This document shows positions 54,343 through 64,000 of a stretch of 64,000 nucleotides of DNA, one piece after another. The stretch's first letter is position 1. Every line of letters starts with the position of its first letter. The notes beneath the pieces are model-generated. The model ran no database searches and was not told the origin of the DNA. It saw nothing but the letters and a program-made list of their open reading frames with translations. A program made the translations under genes and the position numbers. Source of the DNA: Acanthamoeba castellanii str. Neff (Eukaryota; Discosea; Longamoebia; Acanthamoebidae); assembly GCF_000313135.1 (NCBI RefSeq), contig NW_004457586.1:127756-191755 (forward strand), written 5' to 3'.

Positions 54343-57300
54343 TCACGAACCCATGTCGGTGTTGAAGAGGGAGGTGATGTCAGCGTCCACGTTTTGCAGC
54401 AGCAGGGGCGGCAGGTCGTTCAGATCCTCGTCCAGAAAGAGCGAAAAGGAGTTTCGCCCCATGTCGATGGACTGCACCAGTGGAGTGGCCAGAACACACG
54501 CGCCCAGGAGTGTGAGTAATGAAAGCAGAGCTGGCTGCACAGTGTGACGGGAAGCGAGGAGCATACCTGATCGTGCAAAAATTGGGAGTGATCGGCGTTG
54601 GACATGCCCATCATGCCGTCGGAAGACTCTGCGTGGGATTGAGGGATCATCTGCTCGTAGAGAAAGAGACAGACAAAGGGAAGTCAGCCATTGTACGCCA
54701 CCCGGCCGGCGACAGAGCGTACGTGTTCTGTCGCCGATGATCGCGCAGAATAGGAACCCACCTTCACGCTGGCCTGCCCGTCTTGGTAGTCGCCAATGTA
54801 GTTGAGAGTCTGCGCGATCGTAGTGTGCCATAGGGTGTTGTGTTAACACGACGGACTGGCAACTAGAACTCAGTGACTGGGTATGAACGCACCATGTTCT
54901 GCAGCGCCTCCAAGTCGAGAGGCGTGAGGCCTGACTCGTTGTCTCCCTCCTGGTCTTCGTTGCCTTCCGCTTCTTCGCCGCCGTGATACATTCCGTGGGG
55001 AGGCATGGGCGACCACTGTGTTGGGTTGTGGGTCGGATGCGGCTGGGTTGGCTCGGATTTCTGCAAGCACGTCCGACAGCGATCGATCGGGTTAGCACTG
55101 TGTACGAGCTAGAATGCGATGGGGAAGGAAAAGGGGGGGGGGCGCACCACGTTTGCCATGGAGTAGGGCGTAGAGCTAGACCCGGCTACTCCGTTGGGGA
55201 TGGGTGAAGCTGCGGTCGGGTGAGGCGAATGGGAGGGCGAGGAGACAGAAGGCGACATGTCGGGCATATTCTGCAGGCGGCGCATCGTGGGCGAGTTGAC
55301 GGCAACCGGGCTCGTCTGCTTTGGTGGTGGGTGCCACCGCATTCACGTGGTTAGCTACTGAACTAAACTCACGGAGAAGCGCATGCAAAAGCGTACGTTG
55401 GTTTGATGGGGGATGGGTCGTGGTAGCGGAGGGTAGAGGGCTGCCATCTTGTACTGCATCACCTTGCCCTCCATGTAGTACGATACGTAGGCGTTGAGGA
55501 AGGTGAAGAGAGCGTGGAAAAACTCTGCATGGTTGTAGTACAATGGTGGTGCCGAAGTGTGAGCGAATGGAGCGTCAGGAAACGAGAGGGAGAAGGAGGT
55601 GCGTACCAAGGGAAGGAGCATCTCGGCAGGTCAGGTCGCACATGATGAGGGACGTGTACTGCGCCCAACAGAAGAGGAAGGTTTGGGCTCGGTAGATGGA
55701 TTCGGAGAGCTTCTCGGGTGCGGGAAGGGCGCCTTGCTCGACGAGCTCGTCGGCCACGAGGCGCATCCACGTCACAAACTGATCCAAATTGCAGTGGTCC
55801 TCCAGCATTCCGCGCAGGTCTTCCGTTACTGTTGCACGACACGGACGGACATCGGTGAGTTAAAAAAGAGTTTTCCATGCATGTTTGGAACTTGGGGGGG
55901 GGACGTACTCGTGGCAGTGATGTAGTGAGGGACCGAATTCGAGGCGTTTGATGAAAAGAGCATGAAGGTCTTGTCCTGAATGATGTCAAACTCGATACCG
56001 ATCCAGTCCACCAGCATAATGCTCCACTCCAAACATTCCCTGGCCTGAGGTTTCGTGTGCGTGAGCTTTCACAAGAGATTCCAAAAAAAAAGGGAAATGG
56101 GGGACTAGATCGGGGGGAGGTACCTGCTGAGCAAGAAGATTGATCCGGCTCCTCTTTCGCAGGTTCAGCGCAAATCGCTTCACCTCATGCAGCTTCCGGG
56201 CCGAAAAAGCCGGAGGGAAGTGCTGTGTAGCCTTCTCCATCCATGCGCGAATGTGCTGGGATAGATGGATGAGAGACTCGATCAAGGACTTCACCTGCGG
56301 CTCGAACAGGGTCGGGAAGAAGAAATCCAGCGCTAACTGCGCGCAGGAAGCGTGGAGTCAGTCTGACAACCAACCACACAAGGCATGTGCCGAAAGAGTG
56401 TCACGGAAGGAAGCGCGTACACTGTAAATGAGGCGATCCTTGCTGGTGATGTGATTGATGATGTCCTCACGCAAGAACACTTCCTGAAAATCGCCAAAGT
56501 TCTGCGACCAAAAGGTGACCAAGAGAGACTCGACCTGAGGTGCACGTGCAATGAAGGGAAAGGGGTATGCGGGTCAGTGAGGCGCAGGCCTTTAGTGAGC
56601 GCTTTGGCGCACAACGAGTTGCGGTGGATCGAGATGGGTTACCTCAGTAAAGGAACATGAACATAGGACCGAGAGAAGGTGCTGAGCATGTTGTTTGTAC
56701 AGTGACATGAAGTGCCGCAATTGCTGGATCAGCGTGTCGCTCACTTCGCCCATAAACGCAATCTGCGGGAACAGAGTGGGGGACACAACCGAGCAATAGA
56801 GTGTAGGGTCAAGCAAGTGTAAGCTGAGTGCTGCGGTGAGGGGAGTGGGCTACACACCTCTTCCAGGTCGAACGACGGAAGGGCTGGTATGGGACGACGC
56901 ATGAACTGCTCTCCATCCTCCGGATAATCGGGAAAGTCGAGCCTGAAAGACACAGCCAGTCAGTGGATGGCACCAGAAGAATCGCAATCGGCAAGAGAGA
57001 ATGAGTCTGTACCCATCTTCCATGAGTTTATGAGCGCGCCGCTGGCGCTTAGGTGGCGAGGCCGTGACGTCCGGTCCACGCACCCGCCTGTTCTGGGCCT
57101 TCTTGCCCGTGATGATAGCGTCTGCGGGGACCTGTGCCAGCGAGCGGTCGTTAGACCCCGAGGAAATCTCGCACTTGGCCTTGGACCGAGGAAGTGGGGG
57201 TAAAGAATGTACCTGAAGCTTAGATGCAGAGCTGATGCTGATGCCGTGATAGTGGTGCTTTGTCTTGCCTCGCGGTCCCAGCCTTCGCGTCTTCAAGCGA

Positions 57301-58013
57301 GGGAACACGGAGCGAATAATCTTACCTAGATGATGCACAACATCACCATCACCACGCACGTGTGCCTCAGCCCAAGCCAACTCCGGGAACGGAACTAAAC
57401 GACGGCAGCAGCAGCAGCAGCACAACACCACCACCACCTACAACAGCGTGCGCCCATCTGGATCACGTACCGAAGTTGGCCATGTTGGTAAACTGAATGT
57501 TGTTGTCCTCACAGAAGTCTTTGTAGTGTTGGTAGACAAGGTGTTTCGGGATGCAGGAGTTGCCGCTGGCCTCGTAGTTTTCCTTGATCCTAATGACAGG
57601 AAGAAGAAGAAGAAGCCGCTAAGCCACTACGCCCGCGCAGCAGAGACAAGCTTCTGTCTTTTTCAAAAACAAAATAAATGAAATATAATAACGGCCGTTG
57701 CAACACAACGTACCACTGGATGACAAGAGGCAGGGCATCCTTTTTGGAGATCTTCTGTGAGTTGTCTCCATCGCCCCCATCTCCCTCCTTGTCCCAGGCA
57801 CCCGTCTCATCTCCATCGTCGCCCTCTTCCTGTTTAAAATAATAATAAATAATAATTGATAATTAGCCCCTTTCGGTCATGCAAATTAACCAGTGAAACG
57901 GAGGGGGGGGGAGAGAAAGAGGAGCTAAGCTAGCGTACGTTGAGGCTGAGATGGGACAGAGGGGATAGGGCCTCTTCATCACTGTCCACTTCTTCTTTGA
58001 ACTCCATATCCAT
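54343..58013 (-). CDS. RFX: RFX-family transcription factor
   Basis: Seventeen exons: 58013-57939, 57829-57714, 57589-57471, 57325-57213, 57131-57013, 56942-56858, 56762-56643, 56534-56421, 56336-56124, 56044-55909, 55828-55607, 55524-55397, 55315-55148, 55060-54893, 54809-54762, 54650-54567, 54471-54343; phases agree, 718 residues. The winged-helix RFX DNA-binding domain is unmistakable: LPLVIQWIKENYEASGNSCI, PKHLVYQHYKDFCEDN, NMANFGKIIRSVFPRLKTRR and LGPRGKTKHHYHGISI. The middle has helical regions like RFX dimerisation and B/C domains (EVSDTLIQQLRHFMSLYKQH, ECLEWSIMLVDWIGIEFD). The C-terminus is Pro/Ser-rich then acidic with leucines (FLDEDLNDLPPLLLQNVD), like an activation domain. RFX factors bind X-box sites; ciliary genes are the classic animal targets, but target genes in a non-ciliated amoeba are unknown. 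Confidence 0.93.
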
Positions 58014-58472
58014 GCTGCGGTGTAGCCGTTACGGCGGAGTTCACAAAAGTGAGCAGTTGATTAACGCCGCGTTCGCCCGTGCCAAGCTGGCTCTCCACCG
58101 CAGGTCCAATCGATGAGAACGATGATCGAGCTCCAGAGATGATCTCTCGATTTTTAACTCGCTAAAACGCGTTGCAAGCGAACCTTGAACGATGGGGGGG
58201 GGTCGGTTGAGTACTTTCTCGATTTAGCTTCTTAACTCGCGCCACAGACGAGTTCTCACCCACCAGGTGTTGTGCTAATCTTGCGTCTGGCCTCCTTTCT
58301 TGCGCTTGTGTGCCGTCGCCTTCTTTGGTGTTTTTTTTTGCACCACAAAACCCCGCAACGTTCGACCGGAATGCAAACAATGTTGTAGGCACTCCGTCTC
58401 AGAGCGAGGGGCTTGTCTGCAGCAGCGCGAGGGAGGGAGAAAGCACAGAGAGAGAAAGAGAAAAGAGAGGGT
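58014..58472. other. tandem intergenic region upstream of RFX
   Basis: Spacer of 459 bp between the acidic protein's 3' end and the RFX start. A T9 run occurs at about 58331-58339. No coding exon was seen. Confidence 0.4.
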
Positions 58473-59420
58473 CTAGTCATCGCCCTCATCTTCGAGCTCG
58501 AAGTCGGCGTCTTCTTCGTCGTCCTGGTCGGCGTCGTGGTCGTCGTCGTCTTCGTCCTCTGACGGCAGCTCCTCGCCGGCGACAATGGCGGAGATGAACC
58601 CCGAATAGGGGTCAGCGTTGTCACCGCCATCGTCATCATCGTCTTGGTCGTCGTCGTCCTCCTCTTCGTCTCCAGGGACTTGCAGACCAGCGAGGAAGTC
58701 GGCAAGCGGGATGCCCTCGTCGTCCGCTCCAATCGGGCCATCGCGACCATCCTTCTGCTTGATGAACAACACTGGGAGGCGAGTCGTGGATGTGAGGAAA
58801 ATGAGAATGGAGACAGACAAACGTGAGAGCGAAAAGAAGAGAGTCTGGGTGTGTGCCTGGGTGGGCAGGGTTGGCCGTGTCGGTCGGGAGGGCGAGGTAG
58901 ACGTAAGTGTCGCTGCTTCGTCGCTTGGCCGACCCGATCTCGACAGCAGGTCTTCCACCGCGGGTCGACGGTGCCCACCAGTTCCTCAGCTCGACCTCGC
59001 ACAGGTCCCACGCCTCGCTCTCGAACAGCACGTCGGAGGGGAACGCGAACGAGTTGAGCTCAACGAATGACGGCGCCAGTTGGCCTGAGGCCGAGGCAGA
59101 AGAGGACGTTGATGTGGTGGCGTCTGTGGCGGGTGTGGTGCTTGAGGAGGAGGTAGCCGTTGCGCCGCCGTTGGCCTGCGCACCCAAGCGGCGAAGCTCG
59201 TGTACGACCGAATCGTGGAGAGCAGAGGGCGCCCGCACTGCAGTGTCCTCCTTGAGCCTTTTTACGCCCTCTTCCTTCTGCGCACGTAATTTAAATCATC
59301 ATCAATCGATTTTGTGCCTGTCCTCAGTGCGGAGGAGCTTGTACGTACCTCGGATTTGGTTTCTACTTCTTCTTCACGCTGGTCTCCCTCTTCGGCTTCA
59401 TCTCTCTCCTTCCTCTTCAT
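58473..59420 (-). CDS. acidic protein of unknown function
   Basis: Three exons, 59420-59349, 59277-58857 and 58771-58473; 263 residues if ATG 59420 is the start. A Lys/Glu-rich N-terminus, a Ser/Thr/Ala linker and a compact middle block (SFVELNSFAFPSDVLFESEA, WDLCEVELRNWWAPSTRGGR, SDTYVYLALPTDTANP) precede IPLADFLAGLQVPGDEEED and a long Asp/Glu tail. I recognise no family; acidic tails like this are common in chromatin or ribosome-assembly proteins. Intron 2 (58772-58856) needs a GC donor (CAG|GCAC). Coding-like sequence (KKDVWQLLDQVLPKDE) extends upstream of the ATG to about 59470, right behind an intron-like pyrimidine tract, so a 5' exon may be missing. Confidence 0.6.
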
Positions 59421-59523
59421 CTCGTCCTTCGGCAGCACTTGATCCAGCAACTGCCAAACGTCTTTTTTGAAAAGAAAATACAGGAGAAAAAAAGGGATTG
59501 CTATTGATTTTTCGCGTCCTTTC

Positions 59524-61322
59524 TCACGCCGACGGCGTGGTGGGCGCCGCTGCCCACAAGCTGTCGAGGGCCTCCTCTAGCGCTCTCTTCCTCACGAGCT
59601 CGAACTTGTACCCGCCCGCAGCCGACCTGGCTTCCTGGTCTGGTGTCAGGTATGTGGGGACAACGTCTCGCATGATGGTACCGCCGCCCACCTGGCACAA
59701 AACAGTGGAACAGGGAGGAAGTTAGCCTGGGCCACTACACACACGCGTATGTCGCCAGGGATGGAAGCGTACGGGCGCGGGCAGTTGGCCAGGAGCCAGC
59801 GACCTCCCAGCTGCGTCATTAAGAGTTGGTTAGAACGAGCGTGCTAACTCTCCCACGAATGGAGGGTGTGATCCCGTACCTCCGGCAGGAGTGGCGACAG
59901 GTCTGGGCAGGGCCATGCCTGTTGCTGCAGCTTGAGGTCGGTAGGTGTAGGCCGCTGCTGGTGGCGGCATGTGTCCTGTGTGTGTGTGTGGTGTGTGTGT
60001 GTGGTGTGTGTGGTGTGTTGTGAGGCACGTTATTGGCACAGAGCCGACTAAGCCGATGAAATAGGTACCGGCAACTGTGGCGGTTGAACCGCTTGACTCG
60101 GCGGCCACAAGGGAGGGTTCCTCTGGCTTGACCAGCATCTGCGCATTCTGAAGGAAGGTTGCACTGCTAATGGTGCCTCTCGCCTGCACATGCATGTGGT
60201 ACACCGTGGAAGGAGACAAAGGGAGTGTGTGAGGTACGCGTTCTAACGTGATGATCGTGTGATGACAAGGGAAGACCGTGGTGAATCCAGGCGCACGTAC
60301 CAGGCTCTCGAGCATACCCTCTCGTTGAGTGCGCTCAAACTTTTGAGTCTCGTCAGTTAAATAAAGGTCCCTCCTCCTTCGCATTTCGTCTTCCGTGACC
60401 TCGAGCATCGCCAGGCTCTTCCGTTTGTACCGTCCGTACTGCTTCATGGTTTCTTTGATATCCACGTCGTTCGGGATCTTATAGACTGCGGGGGGGGGGA
60501 AATGTCCAACGCGAGACCGGATCAGGTCCAGCACAAACACATCATAAAGCCCTATTAATTTTGAAACAGGGCTCCTCGCGTACCAATGGTCTCCACCTCC
60601 TCCAGATATCTGTTGTAGTCCTTGAGGGTCGAGAACAGGTCGCCTGTCTTCATCAGGCTGCGTGGCGCGAATTGCCCATCAGTTCATGGACATGCGTATG
60701 TTCATGCCGTGTGCACACGGGGAAGTGCGTTGTGGTGTGAGGAAAAACAAAGAAGTCACTGGCCGTTGTTCTGCACACGCGAAAGCGGAGGCGCTGGGGG
60801 GGGGGCTAAGGTGGTGGTACTCTGAGAGGACGACTTTTCGGACGGCCCCCTCCATGTCGAGGAGCTTGGTGTGTTGAGAGTGCTGGAAGAAGCTCGTGCG
60901 GGAGAGGGCGAACTTGCACACCGGACACGCCATTACCGCAGCCGTCGAGAGCCCACGCACAAGGCAGTCGTTACACCTGCGGGTGGGTGGTGCGGCAGGA
61001 CCCGTCAAAGGGTGTGTGAAACGCGGAGGAGGAGGAGGAGGGGGAGTTGGGCTGCGCGGAGTAGTCCCCGTACATTACATGGCCGCACAAAGAAAGCCAA
61101 AAAGGCGAGCTCGAGCCGTGCACCTGCCAAAAGCCGGGGCAGGGAGGCGGGGAGTGTGATCAGATTGAAAGGAAGTTGAACGAGTAATGTAAAAAGAAGA
61201 CAAGAAGAATAAAAAATGTGAACTGAGCAGTTGGCGAAGCGTGGCAAACTCACAAGAAGAAGAAGAAAACGTACTTGCTTGAGACAAATGGGGCATTTGT
61301 CTTGCAGTAGCCCTGCTTGCAT
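59524..61322 (-). CDS. MNAT1: MAT1, CDK-activating kinase assembly factor (TFIIH subunit)
   Basis: Nine exons: 61322-61275, 61123-61074, 60976-60821, 60657-60584, 60485-60301, 60183-60069, 59975-59880, 59810-59773, 59691-59524; phases agree and give 309 residues, similar to the animal protein. The N-terminal C3HC4 RING is split over three exons: DKCPICLKQ, SLCGHVMCNDCLVRG, MACPVCKFALSRTSFF. The MAT1 coiled region includes GDLFSTLKDYNRYLEEVETI and DVDIKETMKQYGRYKRKSLA. The C-terminus AAGGYKFELVRKRALEEALD, then SLW, matches the hydrophobic CDK7/cyclin H-binding end of MAT1. MAT1 stabilises CDK7-cyclin H and tethers it to TFIIH, serving both cell-cycle CDK activation and Pol II CTD phosphorylation. 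An extra short 5' exon is possible, because the start lies very close to the RING. Confidence 0.9.
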
Positions 61323-61500
61323 TTGTCTCTCTACCCCACGACCAAACAAAATGAAAATCAGGGAAATCGAGCATTTTCTCTTCTGCCCCAACGAAACTGG
61401 CCTTTTGCCCGGCACCCCACCTTGAGAGATAGAGAGCTCAAGTGAGCCGCAGTGGTGGGTGGGCTGAGCCTGAGCAGACAGGTGCTCCTCCTGCGGCACA
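61323..61500. promoter_or_regulatory. 178-bp divergent promoter region
   Basis: Lies between the MAT1 start (-) and the start of the last gene (+). No recognisable core element was identified. Confidence 0.4.
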
Positions 61501-64000
61501 ATGGATCCAGCGTCCAAAACGATGACACCACTTTCTACTGCCTCGCTGAGCCCCTTAATCGAGGCGAGGCGAAAGAACCGTCTTCTCAGCGTATCCCACA
61601 ACAACGTCTCGCGCGTCCGGATTATGACAGCCGCCCCGACACGAGAGGTGGAGCTCGGCCGGGTGTTTGAGGTTCTGAAGACAGGTAAGCTTCTGGTTGC
61701 CCCCTCTCACTCCTTCGCCACCGTCACCTCTCATCACCTATTAATAACGATACAACACACACTGGAATGTCTCATTTTAACCAGTTGAAAAGGCGTCTGG
61801 GCACGCCGTGTCGAAGAAGTACACGGGACCCCAGCTGCCGAAAGACTTCCTGAATGTCAGCAGTCGGGCCAACTGTTCAGACAACTCCTCCCCGTCCTAC
61901 GTGGACGGTGATGGGCGTCTCTACGACACTTTCTACCGCCGCTGCGAGCAAAGCGAGGCTGGGCGGCTCGTACAGAGGCTAGCGCGTTTGCCCTTTCCCT
62001 CACCCGACGCAGAGGGGGCCTACATCGACTTCAACAGCTACGAAGCAGCCGTGCTCGAGTGGAAGAAGCAAGTGACGACGGCGCTCGGGCATTTGACCCT
62101 GCCCCAGTTGATGGGCAGGGCGTACCCACGTCCCCGAGTGTTTAAAATGGTGTGTCGCGCCGCCACCGTCTCCATCTCTGACACGCACCATCGTACACGC
62201 ACGCGTTTGTGCTCACACGAGGATGGCTGTGTGGTCGTGATAATGCGTACCGCAGGAAGAGGAGTTCGACGTGGATGATGAGATGACCGACTTGGATTCC
62301 TTGCCCTCCTTCAGCTTCGACGAAAAGATCAGCTCCTCCCTGTCGAAGAGCGGCACCTTCGACAAAAAGCCAGGTTAGCGTCAGCACACACATATTTGTG
62401 CCACCTTGTTCGCAACACGGTCGCGGTTTTCTTATTTCCCATTCATCTCTACCAGCACCAGGCCCGCAGCCCCCAGACAAGCCCGGTGCCCCGGTACGCT
62501 GTCATCCGGTGCGCAGCCAAGTCATGTGACCACCCAGTTCAACTGATCAGATATTCTCTTTAGGATGAAGACATCGGACAGTTTGGAGGCTTTGAGCGAC
62601 AGGGAAACATATGGGATCTGCAGCTCATTCCTCACGAACCAGTGCCTGAACTGTATGCCACCCTGCCAGGTACACAATGCAAGCACAAGTGAAAGGGCGC
62701 GCCTACCTTCTGCGCTTAACACATTTGCGGCGTGTGCGCCCGCGCTCGCGATCACAGAGTTCGAAGCTGCCTACAAGCGCTGGGCTCAGGTGGTAGCCGA
62801 CTTATTGGTCGTCATTCCACCCCACCCCAGTCAGCTGTCTCAGTTGCTTTCCTTGGCCACCGCTGTCAAGGTACCCTGACAATCAACTTTGATTGTAGGA
62901 AAAAGCGCAGTTCGATCACTGACGAGCGAGGTACCATCTTGATCACAGACTGCCGAGATGAAGAAGGTTCGCCAGTTAAGCTACTCTGTAGCCATGGCGG
63001 ACGAAGACAGCGAGAAGCCCACGCTAAGAGTAAATGTCATCAAAGTCGAGAATGCGACCGAGGTACAAGCGAGAACACCCCGTCTACGCCGCATGCAGCG
63101 CTGCATACGCTTGCTCACACGTCTTGTGACCGCGTTGGGGTGTTTATCGATATAGGACCCACTGTACAGCACCTTCATCTACAACCCGCACCCGCCACCG
63201 GAACCACCAGAAACAACGGAGAAGAAAGCAGAAAAGACAGTGTCGCGCGACAATTGGATTCAGCTGCCGGATTCCACCCGTAAGCAAGTCACCAAGCGGG
63301 TGGGCCACCTTGTACAGACCAGGTTCCGTTCCCCGCGCATTCAGTACCGTGCACATGTGTTCATCTGATTTCTTCTCACCATTCCTCCACAAACCAGGTT
63401 GTCGAACCAACGCAAGTATAAGGCTTATAATGCGCCCATGTTGCCCATTGTGCACGGGACTTTCGCAGCGCCCAAGAAGCAGTTCGATGACTACTCCTTC
63501 TCTGGGCCCGTCATCCCCCGGATGAAGCGAGAGACAGAAAAAGGTAATCCCACGCACGCAACGCACGCTCACACGCCGCACCAATAGGCTTGCCACCATA
63601 GGGCTTGCCTTTGCTGTCTGTCCGAGATCTCTCGCTGATGAGTGATAAACCCAACCCTAGTTTACGAGTTCAGGGCTTTGCGCCGCACGGACCTCTCACC
63701 AGAGGAACTGGCGTCATGCATGGATTGCCCCGCAATGGTCGGCGACAAGCCTGTCGGCTTCACCCTTCCCGTGGACGAAATTGGTTCATATCCCAACCCC
63801 ATTTTCCTTCGCTTGCAGTTGGTTGTGGTTTGAGTATTGAGTATTGGTTGGTTACTGGACACAGGCCCGATCAACTTTCAGCGACTGAACACCGACTACT
63901 CCTACAAGGAGCAGTGGCTTAAACAGTTGCGCACGTTTCAGGCCCCCGTGAGGAATCAGCACCTCTACTCCTGGTACTGGCCGAAAGTTGACGAATCGGT
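61501..64000 (+). CDS. unrecognised protein, 3' end outside the window
   Basis: Exons read: 61501-61684, 61785-62149, 62256-62373, 62456-62493, 62564-62669, 62758-62870, 62899-62930, 62949-63062, 63156-63279, 63398-63543, 63661-about 63817, and from about 63864 to the edge. Recognisable conserved-looking blocks are YIDFNSYEAAVLEWKKQVTT, IGQFGGFERQGNIWDLQLIP, EFEAAYKRWAQVVADLLVVI, DPLYSTFIYNPHPPPEPPET, KKQFDDYSFSGPVIPRMKRE and PINFQRLNTDYSYKEQWLKQ. I do not recognise the family and see no signal peptide or membrane span. Three exon joins are out of phase: exon 7 (32 nt, after a GAAAAAGCG run), the exon 9/10 junction and the exon 11/12 junction. Single-base assembly errors would explain them. 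The divergent partner is MAT1. Confidence 0.65.

Noticed and set aside
1..64000. Prokaryotic-style operons, ribosome binding sites or insertion sequences
   Set aside because: Genes are intron-split with GT/GC-AG signals, and no transposase, terminal inverted repeat or Shine-Dalgarno pattern was seen.

Overview
The window is nuclear DNA from a free-living amoebozoan, most likely Acanthamoeba (inferred from gene content and style, not proven). Exons are GC-rich with strong G/C third-position bias. Nearly every gene is split by short introns of about 50-110 nt, whose donors are mostly GTACG, GTAAG or GTGCG. Genes lie on both strands with short spacers and there are no operons. About 24 protein genes, one tRNA-like gene and a few broken genes fill the 64 kb. 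One run of 33 N lies at 35017-35049.

Layout. 1-5.1 kb: a BTB/ankyrin protein (cut by the window start) and a broken SLOG-type gene. 5.1-15.7 kb: a papain-family protease (-), a TOM1-like VHS/GAT endosomal adaptor (+), ribosomal protein P2 (-), retromer subunit VPS26 (+) and a mitochondrial-type SpoU rRNA 2'-O-methyltransferase (+). 16-25.3 kb: a 1649-residue CH+LIM scaffold and a calcium-regulated mitochondrial carrier. 25.7-32.9 kb: a sirtuin relic, an Eis-like acetyltransferase, an UNC93-like membrane protein and a cytochrome P450. 33-43.5 kb: a dilute-domain protein, an Ariadne RBR ubiquitin ligase with a tRNA-like gene in one intron, a hemerythrin and a saposin-like/amphipathic-repeat protein. 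43.7-51.7 kb: an F-box/Rho-like GTPase fusion, a class I O-methyltransferase, a GatB/YqeY protein, a GATA-finger protein and a zinc-ribbon protein. 51.8-64 kb: a secreted GPLG-motif protein, an RFX transcription factor, an acidic protein of unknown role, MAT1 (CDK-activating kinase assembly factor) and an unrecognised protein that runs off the end.

Shared themes are endosomal sorting (TOM1, VPS26), ubiquitin signalling (Ariadne, the F-box protein), transcription (RFX, GATA, MAT1) and mitochondrial function (carrier, MRM1-like, YqeY). No pathway cluster is apparent; neighbours appear to be unrelated housekeeping and lineage-specific genes.

Two genome-wide signals stand out. First, at least six genes change reading frame by one base inside otherwise convincing coding sequence, several times at a homopolymer. 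This suggests draft-assembly indels, although recent pseudogenes or programmed frameshifts are not excluded. Second, at least four introns in unrelated genes require GC-AG splicing, all with a GCAC donor, which is the usual local GTAC donor with T changed to C at position +2. The most novel protein candidates are the F-box/Rho-like GTPase fusion, the Eis-like acetyltransferase, the saposin-like/LEA-like fusion and the GPLG secreted protein. All boundaries were read by eye from splice signals and reading phase.
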